Positions 29,401-36,299 of a stretch of DNA of 64,000 bases are shown here, one piece after another (the stretch's first letter is position 1; each line of letters opens with the position of its first letter). The position numbers and the translations under genes were made by a program. Location: positions 124,001 through 188,000 of the forward strand of contig NZ_SADB01000002.1 in the NCBI RefSeq assembly GCF_009669305.1, read 5' to 3'. The notes below the pieces were generated by a model. It was given only the letters and a program-made list of their open reading frames with translations. It had not been told where the DNA came from and ran no database searches. The stretch is from Ancylomarina sp. 16SWW S1-10-2. Its GTDB lineage: Bacteria > Bacteroidota > Bacteroidia > Bacteroidales > Marinifilaceae.

Positions 29401-30687
29401 GAAAATGAATTTATACCAAGTGAAAGAGGCAATGGCCAATATAATGTGAGATATTCCTATACCGATAAATATGGTTGTTCAAATACGTCGAAAGAGTTTG
29501 TTTTGACAGTCGATTCCTTACCTATCGTTAAGATTATGGATGATGTTGTTGTTGGTACTTGTGAAACAAAACAGTTAAGTGCGACTACCGATGAGGATAA
29601 TATTAGATGGTCTCCAAGTTTGTATTTAGATGATAAATATTCTAAGACGCCAACATTTACAGCAGGAGAATCAACACTTTATGTTGCTGAAGTGCAAGAT
29701 GAGCATAAGTGTTGGGGGAATGATATTATAAATGTTACAGTGGCTCCATTACCTACCATTACAACGATTAATGATACGATTATTGGTGAGTGTAAGGAAA
29801 TTGAGTTGAAAACAGTTATCTCGGGTGATATAGATGAGATTTCTTGGTCTAATCCTGGTGATTTAGATGAACCTGATAATTCAAACCCTAAGTTGATTAA
29901 TCGACAAGTTGGTGTGACTGATTATCAAATTAATGTAACCGATAAGTACGGTTGTATTGCTTCAGGATCGGTAAAAGTAGAGGTGCTTCCTAATCCAGAA
30001 GTTGGAGAAAGTCAAAATCTATGTCAAGGTGAAAGTCTCGTTATAGATACTAGAGACCTTTCTAATCCAGTTTGGACTGATGGTTTTTCTGATTGGGAAA
30101 GAACAATTGATGAGCCAGGAGAGTATATGTTAAGTGTTGAGCAGAATGGTTGCAAGTTATCTCAGAAAATTGTGATGAATCCAACTCCTAAGTTTGAACT
30201 TGATCATACAGTACAGCCTGGTATCGTTATTTTCCAAGGGCAAACAGTGACGCTTGAACCAGATTTAAACCCTGATTTTAGTCCTTATGTATACGATTGG
30301 AATGATGGTAGTATACTATCTCAACTCGTTGTTAGTGAATCGGGTGTTTATAAACTTAAGGTTCAAGATAAGTTTGGTTGTGTTGCAACAGATACCGTAG
30401 AAGTACTTGTGAAACCAATTGGAATTGAATCACCTGATGCCTTCACACCATTATCGGATAATGAAAATGATCGTTTCTATTTAAAAGATATAAACGTGAC
30501 TGATGATTTCAAGATGTATGTGTATGACCGTTGGGGAGAGCTTATATATGAAGCTTCAGAACCAGGATATGCCGGTGGTTGGGATGGTACTTATAGAGGT
30601 GAAGATTGTCCAGTTGGAACCTATGTATGGATTGTCTTTTTAGATGGAAAAGAAAAAGAAAAAGGGACTGTTACCTTACTTCGATAA
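17410..30687 (+). CDS. Giant Ig-repeat surface protein with T9SS (CHU_C) sorting domain
   Basis: A 4425-residue secreted protein. The signal peptide is residues 1-36, with probable cleavage at AFA/Q. Residues about 45-480 resemble the IgGFc-binding-protein N-terminal domain (GKHWVVLTTPSEEKITVEI; FISVMATEDNTQVTF; KDNTQIRV). The bulk (about 760-4300) is a long chain of Ig-like beta modules with paired Cys, recognised by recurring YQWY or YTW near the first Cys and DxGxYxC near the second. Within it lie three tandem ~540-residue super-modules (nt about 22080-26930). The last ~90 residues are a gliding-motility-associated C-terminal domain (SPDAFTPLSDNENDRF; MYVYDRWGELIYE; GWDGTYRGEDCPVGTYVW), the T9SS export signal. 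A PorP/SprF partner follows. The role is probably adhesion or surface binding; the ligand is unknown. Confidence 0.9.
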   Translation: MDNSTLNNRRTVLYPSLLIKLFTILIFSLFAPKAFAQLDLIHYVPPLYEGTYHSKEVGKHWVVLTTPSEEKITVEIRKGNGVLLASVSGVSKTTPKKYVFGNGSPTNPPFGVINYKKLNTIISDQGLIFTSTQAFYVNIRHKSEIHGLSLTAKGQAALGKNFRSGHLYSKWSNQSMGWSDGGYKYVYDHRSHFISVMATEDNTQVTFSDIKVANLTSNTKNALPVTGPITVNLNAGQSYVIGANFKPLNTFKDEANALNGTHITSDKPIAVNTGSWCGGSAKAASQDIGVDQIVPEKLVGQEYILLKGKGNSETERPIVVATKDNTQIRVNSSSAVIHTLSKAGDYYAIPSTYYKANGVMLIKTTENAYLYQTTSASSVSSTQQYATVGMNFIPPLSALGFRQVDIPFVNELGTGVIAIYAQKGAKVYVNGSGSPLNNPLDVNGNNEWVVYSYSTSATNVTVESDKAIYVAMSVEDIPVGAAGYFSGFTKSISPIDTTLVFNYDLGYICSSQEGNLDLAINSKPIPDWYEWYHDIVHPDSIKFKNQNLNIPIPDAATKYILKAYFRDPNMDILYNGDFAIGWGSSATSLDPFKPSNLEDLGKVTLTANPESINSKFENFTDLDGVGRMLLAHSRGGHNDVIWEQTINSSTDIPDNLFVLKVYGRLAEAGTNQYLNIYVNDELVYEKFNLDDVTKWKSIKAYWRAGSSESANLKIVDANASGSDAVFAIDSISFVPAIEATKEFNPAVVPSYTYNPYDKGLHLCKGEAQGIADISYGDMGWFTFLWEKQELDGIYEPITDPNITGQDTYKLVFNNVVNGYAGTYRCTIGFRTDYEECGIGADPTSVLVEVTVDDPATLEPLKGKTKLCYGVSSEISTVVSGDFSLIRWTVYKDGETTPFGTLENNSSSYDFNKDRNYATGKYKVRCEVVNGCSTDLYEDINIEIFGRPSLTSLDVPTNLCDSKPVDLTANGSVPSGAIMEYSWYRDNTLIETTNSNIYNIEPNLSDTKYKVGVAARYKIDGADDLVCTGNEKSKILVAGDIYPELKFNLPDVTICEGLDFDYKSDLKVTGDDYTYLWETPASVDVDKTNASLSLKEITPGMAGNYKLTVTDRCETTFSDTGELTITPKLDVTDITIDKKGPYCDGDVVTITIDALNADYYMAENITEGQKQTINPISSPFVLTVNADNEGVWRITAVGNCGAKYEKLVTVNILDAFSDPYITDTEACVGENKTLETVVTTPPVGVSLKYQWKDQLGNEIVGATSSTLEFKPVKLADAGEYTCVVRDGVCTNKEAKGTLSVDDITSTLKQGTVNVCEGTENYRFDISYEGTPTFTWYYKGADDVEIDLGRTDSFYEIPTVTTDKAGLYYCVINSACGDELFEQTLNVLKQVTVTNDASVKLDICEGTQTELKINVTGTPNSIKWFDNSNAEVTASRDQLRLSTGKLASGTYTYRYELTGDCNNPTGSFVVHVHKKPSITVSDVTGCEGDIPLIMTVTGTDYSDPLWLNPDNSDLASGLTATIVDAKYLTSSGNYTAKISTDFCGEFSTTAKVNVLEPVSLVSNSELNPHVCLGKSLSLKVEGKGDALSYKWYKGATLLSSTENTLDITSAKISDEGNYRCQLVSTCENVDVDFVVDVRENATVSLLNDVTVCEDDTFAEFSVTGTAEDSPSYQWYNSDNTALSNAGDFSGVTTSTLKIVNVLNHENKSFYCVVSGDYCTSAQSRSAKLSVGKNVDITHQPGSISIQEKGTASFSVDATGTPSASETELTYQWFVNTGSGFTSMGNTPTSAQLKTLILTDVPLSSDGYIYHCVVTGSCEPATSDPAILSVSVDNRITSTVSNAKACEGSSFMFTVGYNNTTDDCTWEYDDGSGYADASGLGSVVNGTTSSTLTVTTATTAMETDSWKFRARVLRSGYDDNLSNEATVTVYEQVVISDISNTVLCPNLGGSFNVNTTAGTEPYTYEWTRVSTGDVLGSSSNLSLSVSEAVSEEYNVKVSNTVCPDVNKKFTISRYPDLVLTDLAHTSPLCIDDDINLSAVLTEGPASAATYVWTKDGSDLSEPSNSYSKLNVTTGEKGIYKVVVTDECTSKTSSVSIDVLDAISLVAVSSVSQDVCEGEPFDLQVKGTGDALVYNWYKIDALGGSIVGASLSTDKNYHVTGLSTTGANYYRCVLSSIPDCTQPELDFTVNVQEKLGLNPLAAITICEDLGSSEFAVTTSKGTPLSYQWYDNDTEISGETNANLFVDNVLTNNGHNYHVVVVGACNSVKSNKALFTVNENVTITTQPVDVSVVDLGTTSFSVVAYGTGSLTYQWFENTGSGFVNMGNTPASAQTSELVLTNVPSASDGNLYRCEVSGTCDPATSEPAKLTVNTSIKITENPKNTQICEGSPFSFEVKFKNTVTSCVWQYDDGEGSGFKPASSNSKMKTNPLVFSSGDESSVLTIDPSTFAMNGYQFRAFINGVEYSSVAKVAVYQKVVVSDISDETLCLGTGKNFIVNVTAGTSPYTYEWKKGATGLGTASNLNLDAASAIDGTYSVSVTNALCPTVTKSFEIKHHPDLVFTDLTHASPLCLGDEISLDATATSSAPDLTYAWTQDGTSIGSDPTYGKLPVEIGDRGIYKVIVKDKCTSKTSSVSIDVLDAISLARVSPESQNVCEGEPFDLQVQGTGDALVYNWYKLDGPSGTLGASLSTDKNYHVAGLSTTGANYYRCVLSTTYGCTPDELNFTVNVQENVSVSDPAAIKICEDGSTSSFSVTASGEEPFTYQWYNNAGEMSGETGSSVSVNNVLANNGQNYYCIVGGTCKSAESNKALFTVNENVTITSQSGNQTINEMGSATFTVDATGTGLSYQWYENGSSMGSTPASAQTNTLSLSSVLFSSNGHKYKCVVTGTCVNATSTEAILTVIKENRILVQAENAVVCEGNPFEFVVQYKNTTTNCIWKYNDGSGYVDASSIGTIDNDATTLTSTLTVTKATKEMEKDSWKFKAFVERTGYDDNVSNEVGVRVDIPATFADIDDKVICNGTGASFSINGLSGSTPHTYTWTEGARVFDPNSSLSLTAAEATDGTYTVGVTAGVCPAVTDPFVISHYDDLVLKDLVHDNTLCPEGKIDLTVETEIGSSVPETYAWSKDGSDILGASTASYEKLNVTDVDAGLYKVTVEDHCMTQSKSIRIDVLDVVAKTDIWTDKTLCAGDGLLFEATVSGDSPVYTWKVPTGVTNPGNVSTYKIDAVTEANEGLYECSVKGTCGEAVVYSAKVVVDHAPNITADLALNPICVGDDLELGPIAYDLTTNTTIDETIVWKFNDDVLPGENGLSLDLGKAELDPSEKGNYRVEVSNVCGADYSIGYQDIYPRPTLEPIDDQTACQGENVVFNAVTTGEDLTYRWFVDDEVVAYTKEFIISDIQPEDAFNAKVYKVECIVSSSCSPDMSETAMVTVNPTTILKSSLKGEVVYVGNEHVFDFNVTGSGLKFEWHHSKVDGTDETLTEATKTLTIGSLSLEDAGEYYCKIKGDCGTRFTSGYLSVKDPLKVITSLSSDDIERCEGEPLNLNISVEGEVFDIQWYYAAIGEEKTLIVGQKELNYSIPALSTENAGTYSCVIIGEGLTVTEEVNVIVYPNTVLNSTLKDQTLCEGEDLSWSADVSGAGLTYTWKHEAEVITTITTSNLLIEGVQQLDDAGLYTVDVEGKCGVVSTDANLTVKMLPLLVSNSDDLDLCENYPEAIFMATFTGDDLQYQWQKDGVDIEDANGTELKILDVRVEDAGDYTCIAISPTCGDATSGIMKLIVTPQLEILSETPGMDVCAEEDAQFEIEVDGNDVKYQWYKLGKEGDPIKGATGINTSQLSIDSVSLSEEGYYYCGVTDKCSTSERYSNPKKLTVNPLPNSKIIGRMTLCVLEDRVAYNTEVTPYNNYGWLVDGGEFTMPAQGDRTKITWGEVVEGSKIGLEILNEETGCSFKLDSAVTLRPLPKVDLAPFQTYGVCKKDDIHLNKGIVNGEAEEGGIYWINGVAENEFIPSERGNGQYNVRYSYTDKYGCSNTSKEFVLTVDSLPIVKIMDDVVVGTCETKQLSATTDEDNIRWSPSLYLDDKYSKTPTFTAGESTLYVAEVQDEHKCWGNDIINVTVAPLPTITTINDTIIGECKEIELKTVISGDIDEISWSNPGDLDEPDNSNPKLINRQVGVTDYQINVTDKYGCIASGSVKVEVLPNPEVGESQNLCQGESLVIDTRDLSNPVWTDGFSDWERTIDEPGEYMLSVEQNGCKLSQKIVMNPTPKFELDHTVQPGIVIFQGQTVTLEPDLNPDFSPYVYDWNDGSILSQLVVSESGVYKLKVQDKFGCVATDTVEVLVKPIGIESPDAFTPLSDNENDRFYLKDINVTDDFKMYVYDRWGELIYEASEPGYAGGWDGTYRGEDCPVGTYVWIVFLDGKEKEKGTVTLLR
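22081..26930 (+). repeat. Three tandem ~1.6-kb super-modules inside the giant surface protein gene
   Basis: Recurring landmarks give the period. The GDAL-Y-WYK motif lies at 22153, 23782 and 25396 (steps 1629 and 1614). The YQW(F/Y) of the NTGSGF module lies at 22711, 24328 and 25936 (steps 1617 and 1608). Copies 2 and 3 share near-identical DNA around 23661 and 25275 and around 24201 and 25812, so they duplicated more recently than copy 1. Confidence 0.85.
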
Positions 30688-30732
30688 AGGATCTAGTTCA
30701 ACTAAAAAAAATGATTTTTGAGAGTTAAATTT

Positions 30733-30776
30733 AAAATTACAAGCCTAATTATATTCTGAATTAGGTTTGTAATTTT
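30733..30776 (+). terminator. Terminator after the giant surface protein gene
   Basis: An 18-bp stem AAAATTACAAGCCTAATT / AATTAGGTTTGTAATTTT with an 8-nt loop (one G-U pair). It separates the giant gene from the PorP/SprF gene. Confidence 0.7.
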
Positions 30777-30907
30777 ATTGTGTTTTTTTTAATTTTTTTG
30801 AAAGATGAAAATAGTTTCTTAAAATTAGTTTAACACATAAATTATGCTTTTTTTTATAGTCAATAGTAGTTTCTTTCAGAGAGTTAATTATAAAAGGTAA
30901 TAATTAC

Positions 30908-31897
30908 ATGAATAAGCTTATATTTAGTTTAATATTTTTTGTTTTTGGGATAAGCTTAATTGGTCGTGCCCAAGATATCCGTTTCTCTCAGTTTTATGCC
31001 AATAAACTCTATTTAAATCCTGCATTAGCCGGATCTAGCGATCATGGAAATGTGAATTTGAATTATCGTAATCAGTGGCCCAATTTAGATTTACCTTTTG
31101 TTTCATACAGTTTTTCATACGATAATTTCTTTCCTTCGATCAATGGTGGTTTAGGTTTGTTAGTTATGCAGGATGATCAAGGTGATGGTGCTATAAAAAC
31201 AACTACATTTTCGGGAGCTTACTCATTCTATTTACGTATAAGTGAGGATTTAGTATTCCGCCCTGCAATACAAGCAGCTATAATTCAAAAGAAGCTTGAT
31301 TTAAGCAATTTAGTTTTTCCTGATCAGATTGATCCAATATATGGGAATGTATTTAGTCATAATGCAATTGGTGATCCGAATGATAGAAGTTGGAATGGAG
31401 CCGATTTTACTGTAGGTTTAATGGCTTATTATAAAAATTTCTACGCAGGAGCAGTAGCCAGCCACCTTAATCAACCGACTCTTAGTTTCGATGATTATGA
31501 AGATGGGAATCTACCTGCAAAGTATACTTTTCATGCTGGAGCCGAATTTAATCTGACGGGAGGCCTTCAAGCGAATGGTTTAATTTTGGCACCTGCTTTA
31601 TTATTTCAAAAACAAGGTGAATTTACCCAAATGAATTATGGAATGTACCTGAGTAAAAGTTCGTTAGTTTTTGGTTTTTGGTTTAATCAAAATTTCCAGT
31701 TGAATTACGATGCTGTAATTTTAATGGCAGGTGTTGTTACTGAACGATTTAAATTAGCCTATAGCTATGATTATACAATAACTAAATTGGTAAACTATAA
31801 TACAGGTGCTCACGAGTTGTCTTTTTCTTTCCCGCTTGAATTTGAAAAGCATAAGAGAAGGCGAAGACCTAATAGGGTAAGACATCCTCAATTTTAA
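30908..31897 (+). CDS. PorP/SprF family type IX secretion membrane protein
   Basis: A 329-residue outer-membrane beta-barrel protein with a signal peptide (1-21, ending GRAQ). The start of the mature part, DIRFSQFYANKLYLNPALAG, is the strongest signature of the PorP/SprF family, followed by RNQWP and periodic aromatic beta strands. Family members sit next to large CHU_C-tagged adhesins and are needed for secretion or surface attachment of that partner; SprF with SprB in Flavobacterium is the model. The adjacent 4425-residue protein is therefore its probable client. The basic tail (KHKRRRRPNRVRH) is typical for the family. It is separated from the giant gene by a hairpin, so it may have its own promoter. 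Confidence 0.92.
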   Translation: MNKLIFSLIFFVFGISLIGRAQDIRFSQFYANKLYLNPALAGSSDHGNVNLNYRNQWPNLDLPFVSYSFSYDNFFPSINGGLGLLVMQDDQGDGAIKTTTFSGAYSFYLRISEDLVFRPAIQAAIIQKKLDLSNLVFPDQIDPIYGNVFSHNAIGDPNDRSWNGADFTVGLMAYYKNFYAGAVASHLNQPTLSFDDYEDGNLPAKYTFHAGAEFNLTGGLQANGLILAPALLFQKQGEFTQMNYGMYLSKSSLVFGFWFNQNFQLNYDAVILMAGVVTERFKLAYSYDYTITKLVNYNTGAHELSFSFPLEFEKHKRRRRPNRVRHPQF

Positions 31898-31902
31898 GAC
31901 AA

Positions 31903-31938
31903 AAAAAATAGCTTATTCATACGAATAAGCTATTTTTT
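31903..31938. terminator. Bidirectional terminator
   Basis: AAAAAATAGCTTATTC / GAATAAGCTATTTTTT, a 16-bp perfect stem with a 4-nt loop between convergent genes. Confidence 0.85.
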
Positions 31939-31954
31939 ATTAAATGATTAGTGG

Positions 31955-32665
31955 TTATTTAATACGTTCAATATATTTTGATCTAATTTGTTTAAGAGTT
32001 TCAAGATCTAAATTTTCAGCATAAACACGAATAATATCTACGGCTCTAAAATTAATGTAAATAAAGCCGATAGAAGCATCAAAATGCAACATGTCCATAT
32101 TGTATCGTACCTGTTTGGTAAGTTCATCAAACTCTCTCCAAGGTATGTTTTTGGTAATAGTAAAGTAGCCATGATTAGCCTCTACACTGTCAAAATAGAA
32201 ACCATCTTCAACTTCCTTCAAAGAGAAAAATTTGTTTAATCTAGTTATACCTCTATCATAATTGAAGTTAGCTGGCTTATGCATAAAGTTAATTCCCGAA
32301 GATATATAACTCGTTTGAAGTTCTTTTATATCAGTATAATGTTCTATACGTCTAACTCTTATGATGTTATAAACTGTGTTGAATATTGTTATTGTTCCTA
32401 TAGCTGCATGATACTTTTTATTTGTATCATCCATAATTTTCTGAGTAACACGAGTGAAGGTTTCTAAGTTGTATTTTTTATCTGTTACCAAGTAAATGTA
32501 ATGAGGAGTGACATCCTTTTGTAAGTTGTCGTAATATTCATAAAATCCAGGAAAAGGATTTTTAGATTCTAGAACAAAAGTATTGGGAAGTATAGCGCTT
32601 TCAATTAGTTCAAATTCTTCTTCTTTTATAAGGCTTCCATATTTTATTTGTGTATCTTTTTTCAT
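31955..32665 (-). CDS. Uncharacterised protein with two copies of a ~67-residue domain
   Basis: A 236-residue soluble protein that I do not recognise. It contains an internal duplication with a constant offset of 110 residues and no gaps: residues 55-121 and 165-231 align. Shared positions include HAAIG (86-90) with DASIG (196-200), IIRV (101-104) with IIRV (211-214), and ELQTSYI (115-121) with TLKQIRSKYI (223-232). Each copy has the predicted order strand, helix, two strands, helix, which suggests a ferredoxin-like alpha/beta fold (inference). No signal peptide, TM helix or Cys-rich motif is present. It is transcribed alone, convergent with the PorP/SprF gene. Confidence 0.75.
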   Translation of the reverse strand: MKKDTQIKYGSLIKEEEFELIESAILPNTFVLESKNPFPGFYEYYDNLQKDVTPHYIYLVTDKKYNLETFTRVTQKIMDDTNKKYHAAIGTITIFNTVYNIIRVRRIEHYTDIKELQTSYISSGINFMHKPANFNYDRGITRLNKFFSLKEVEDGFYFDSVEANHGYFTITKNIPWREFDELTKQVRYNMDMLHFDASIGFIYINFRAVDIIRVYAENLDLETLKQIRSKYIERIK

Positions 32666-32778
32666 ATATAAGAGGGGTTTAGTGGTGCTTGTTTATTGAA
32701 AAATAAGTATTTTTTAATTTATATAAGCTATTTAAACTTAACAAAAAATGAAATATAAAACAAGAATTTAAAGCCTTT

Positions 32779-33549
32779 TTATTGATCTCTAGTGAAGACT
32801 AGTTCCTGATTATTTGAAAGATGAGGATTAAATATGTAGCCATCGGAATTGAATGCTTTTAGATGTTCATGATCTGTAATCTCATTTTGAATAATAAAAC
32901 GAGTCATTAATCCTCTTGCTTTTTTGGCAAAGAAACTGACTACTTTGTATTTTCCATTTTTTAGATCCTTAAAAACAGGCGTAATAATTTCAGCTTCTAG
33001 TTTCTTTTTATTTACAGATTTAAAGTATTCGTTTGAAGCCAGATTTATAAGGTATTTATCGTTCTTTTCTTTTAAGGTTTTGTTTATTTCGTTGGTAATC
33101 TTATCTCCCCAAAACTCATACAGGTTTTTACCTTTTGTCGTTTGAAGCTTTTTCCCCATTTCTAACCGATAGGCTTGAATTAAATCAAAGGGTTTTAAAA
33201 GACCATATAAGCCCGATAGAATTCTTAAATTTGCTTGTGTTGTGTCAAGTTCGCTTTTCTTAAGTGTATTTACATCAAAACTAGTATAAACCTCACCCTT
33301 GAAAGCTAAAATAGCTTGTTTGGCATTATCCATATTGAATGGTAATTGCCAACTTAAGAAACGTTCGAAGTTGAGTTGAGCCAAGTTGGGACTAATGCTC
33401 ATAAATTCAGCAATCTCATCAATAGACAACTTTCTAAGCTGTTTAATTAGAGACTGTGATTCTTTTAAGAAACAAGCTTCAGAGTTGTTTTGACTTTTAC
33501 TTTGTGTTTCAAAATCTAAAGATTTAGCAGGGGATATGAGAATTAACAT
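32779..33549 (-). CDS. yaaA: Peroxide stress protein YaaA (DUF328/UPF0246)
   Basis: A 256-residue cytoplasmic protein with the family's defining start MLILISPAKSLDFE and the conserved FKGEVYTSFD, LRILSGLYGLLKPFDLI, QAYRLEMGKKL and INLASNEYFKSV segments. The FFAKKARGLMTRFII block near the C-terminus is also typical. In E. coli YaaA lowers free iron under hydrogen peroxide stress and binds DNA. Length is normal. There is no obvious operon partner. Confidence 0.93.
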   Translation of the reverse strand: MLILISPAKSLDFETQSKSQNNSEACFLKESQSLIKQLRKLSIDEIAEFMSISPNLAQLNFERFLSWQLPFNMDNAKQAILAFKGEVYTSFDVNTLKKSELDTTQANLRILSGLYGLLKPFDLIQAYRLEMGKKLQTTKGKNLYEFWGDKITNEINKTLKEKNDKYLINLASNEYFKSVNKKKLEAEIITPVFKDLKNGKYKVVSFFAKKARGLMTRFIIQNEITDHEHLKAFNSDGYIFNPHLSNNQELVFTRDQ

Positions 33550-33664
33550 GTGTTTTAAATTTAATATTATTAATCTAAGATATAAGATTTGAGACAGATA
33601 AGCTAATTGAGTTTTTTGATGTCCTTATTGTTTGTATTTATGTTGCTAGTTTTAATCGACATAA

Positions 33665-33693
33665 AAAAAGCAGATGACTAGCATCTGCTTTTT
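33665..33693 (-). terminator. Terminator after the first S9 peptidase gene
   Basis: AAAAAGCAGATG / CATCTGCTTTTT with a 5-nt loop. The A-run on the left gives a U-run on the minus strand. Confidence 0.8.
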
Positions 33694-33713
33694 AAAATTA
33701 GAATTGTCTATTT

Positions 33714-36299
33714 TTAAAGGTTTTCATCAGGGTATAATGAGTTCCACCATTCATCTTTATCTTTTAGTTGTTTTGCAAAATAGGCAAATATCGTATTGTT
33801 CCATAAAATACGTTGTGTGTAATTTACGATATGATGATTCTGGTTTTTAACTTCTACGAAATCAACTTCTTTGCCTAAAAGCTTAAGGGCTTGATACAAT
33901 TGAATACTCTCTCCAATAGGAACATTCGTATCAACAGTACCATGAATAAGAAGCATTGGTGTTGTTATTTTATCAGCACTAAACAGCGGACTTTGGTCTA
34001 CATATAGTTTTCTATGACTCCAAGGAAATGATAGTGCAGATGCGTTTACACTGTATGTATACCCCCAATAGCCTTCGCCCCAGTACGAAGTAATATCACT
34101 AATTCCTGCATGAGCAATAGCTGCAGCAAAAATGTTAGTTCTTGTCTGAAGCAACATGGTCATGAATCCGCCATATGAAGCGCCTATGCAACCTATCTTG
34201 TCAGCATTGATAAAGGAATGAGATGCCGTAAATTTCTTAGTACCTTCTATAATCTCATCGGCAGTCGTAATTCCCCAATTGTTTTGGTGCTCTGCCGAGA
34301 ATTCTTGCCCAAATCCAGTTGCTCCACTTGGTTGTAATAGATAAACCACATATCCCATTGCAGCATATAAATTTAGAGGGTAACGACCACCAAAACTACG
34401 TTCTACAGGAACAGTTCCTGCGTAATAGTTTACAATCATTGGATATTTCTTGTTGGCATCAAAATTTGGAGGATAATAAACACGACCAATAATTGTTTTA
34501 CCATCTTTTTTAGTGAAATTCCAATCTTCAGTTTTCCCCAATGTGACCTTATCGAAGGCTTCTTTTTCAGGATTACATACGGTTGTTGATTCTTGTTTAT
34601 TTAAATCGTAAACATATAATCGATATGGACTTGAAATATTGCATGAAATATAGGATAGTGTAGAACCATTTGATGAGATATTAAAATTTTTAACGACATC
34701 ATCCTTGATGTTTAATTCTGAGAAAGTTTTACTCGATAAATCATACTTAAACAGCTTGATGTAGTCTTTATCATTGGCTTTGAAATAGATGTGACCATCT
34801 TTTTTATTCCAAACCGAGTTTCCAATAGCAGGATCAAAATCATAAGAAATTGGATCCACTTTTTTCGTATTCAAATCTAGAATATATAGCTGACCATCGT
34901 AGTTGTTTGCTATTTTTTGTTTTCCAATATTTTCTCCCAATTTACCAAAACATGACGGTCCTCCTGCAACTAACAATTTTGAATTGTTTGGTGAATATTG
35001 AGCAGAACCCCCAAATAGTTTATCTTTCCAGATGGTATCTACCTCGAATGTTTCAATATCCATCTGATAAAGATTTTGCTTGCTATATGGATATTCATTA
35101 TAATCTGGTCTCGACTGAGAGAAAAGAATGTGTTTACTATCTGAACTGATATCATTCAATTGAGTTGAAAGGCTTCCGTATGTTAAGCGTTGTTTTACAC
35201 CACTTTTAATATCTAATTTATAAAGAAAACTACGATATCTAAAACCTGGCAAACGATCTTCCATGCCTTGAATTTTTCTAATTTTCCATTCTTTAGAGTG
35301 ATCTTTGGCCTCAGAGTAAATAAGTGTTTTAGCATCAGGAGTCCAAGTGTAATTTTCAAAATTGGAAATGCCACTTGCAATCTCTTTTTCTTGACCTTTG
35401 TCTAAATCAAAAATGAATATTGAAGTTTTCCCATTATAATTCTTTGTGTAAGAAAGTCTGTTTCCTATTGGTAACCATTCTATTTGAGAAAGACTACTGC
35501 CACGAAAAGTATGAATAATTTTACCATTTTCGACAGATTGAACTTCTTTCCAAGATTCCGTTTCATCTGATGGAGGTAGGGTTTGTGAATAGGAGATTAA
35601 TACAAGTTTCCCATTGGCCGAAAGAGCTGATGAATTTACTTTTTTACCATCAAGAACTTTATTTATAGTGATAAATTGATTTGCGTTTGTTGATATCTCG
35701 AAATTATCATTGTTCCAACCTGTCTCAGGTTTTAGTTCAGCTTTGAATTTGTTGTTTGTATTCAAACTTAGAACTTTTATAAGTAAACAATGTTTGCCTG
35801 GTTCTAAAGTGAGATTTGAGCTGAGTTCTTTGGCTTCTTCCTTTTTTTGTTCGTAATTCGAAGCAATCTTTTTCCCATCCAAGTATATTTCGAGCATGGG
35901 AAAAGTTTGTACAATTAGTTTAGCTTTGCACCAATTTTCAACATTAATATAGCTTACAAAGTAATTTAAATGCTTAGTAGAGCTGTTGGCATTCAGATAG
36001 CCTTTTTTAGATAAGCTTGCTATATTCCATTTTAAACTTTCGTTGTTCCATTCTAGAATGTCATTTTCTTCAGGTCTTAATTTTTCAAGATTAATATAGT
36101 TTTCACTAAGAAGGTTCTGCAATTGAAAACTTCTACTTTCAATATCTAAAGAATTATGAAAGGCTGGTAATGAAACTGAAGCAGCTTCTGATTGTAACCA
36201 ATTAGTTAATTTAATTGATTCTTTGTCGGTTTTATTTTTAGCCATAGTACTCATATTGAATATGAGTATTAAGCCAAGAATGGATAGAATTCTTGTCAT
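33714..36299 (-). CDS. Exported S9 family prolyl oligopeptidase-like peptidase
   Basis: An 861-residue serine peptidase. The signal peptide is about 1-20 (ending STMA). A long beta-propeller N-terminal region with TolB/DPP-like blades (SPNNSKLLVAGG, SSNGSTLSYIS) precedes the C-terminal alpha/beta hydrolase domain (about 620-861). The catalytic triad is visible: Ser in GCIGASYGGFMTM, Asp in HGTVDTNVP and His in NQNHHIVN. The N-terminal ~250 residues hold an extra lectin-like beta region before the propeller. It probably trims peptides in the periplasm. It differs from the second S9 gene (54898-57006) in length and lacks a lipobox. Confidence 0.88.
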   Translation of the reverse strand: MTRILSILGLILIFNMSTMAKNKTDKESIKLTNWLQSEAASVSLPAFHNSLDIESRSFQLQNLLSENYINLEKLRPEENDILEWNNESLKWNIASLSKKGYLNANSSTKHLNYFVSYINVENWCKAKLIVQTFPMLEIYLDGKKIASNYEQKKEEAKELSSNLTLEPGKHCLLIKVLSLNTNNKFKAELKPETGWNNDNFEISTNANQFITINKVLDGKKVNSSALSANGKLVLISYSQTLPPSDETESWKEVQSVENGKIIHTFRGSSLSQIEWLPIGNRLSYTKNYNGKTSIFIFDLDKGQEKEIASGISNFENYTWTPDAKTLIYSEAKDHSKEWKIRKIQGMEDRLPGFRYRSFLYKLDIKSGVKQRLTYGSLSTQLNDISSDSKHILFSQSRPDYNEYPYSKQNLYQMDIETFEVDTIWKDKLFGGSAQYSPNNSKLLVAGGPSCFGKLGENIGKQKIANNYDGQLYILDLNTKKVDPISYDFDPAIGNSVWNKKDGHIYFKANDKDYIKLFKYDLSSKTFSELNIKDDVVKNFNISSNGSTLSYISCNISSPYRLYVYDLNKQESTTVCNPEKEAFDKVTLGKTEDWNFTKKDGKTIIGRVYYPPNFDANKKYPMIVNYYAGTVPVERSFGGRYPLNLYAAMGYVVYLLQPSGATGFGQEFSAEHQNNWGITTADEIIEGTKKFTASHSFINADKIGCIGASYGGFMTMLLQTRTNIFAAAIAHAGISDITSYWGEGYWGYTYSVNASALSFPWSHRKLYVDQSPLFSADKITTPMLLIHGTVDTNVPIGESIQLYQALKLLGKEVDFVEVKNQNHHIVNYTQRILWNNTIFAYFAKQLKDKDEWWNSLYPDENL

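Noticed and set aside
34850-35149. 99-residue plus-strand ORF within the S9 peptidase gene
   Set aside because: It is antisense to the peptidase propeller region and has no promoter or recognisable domain.
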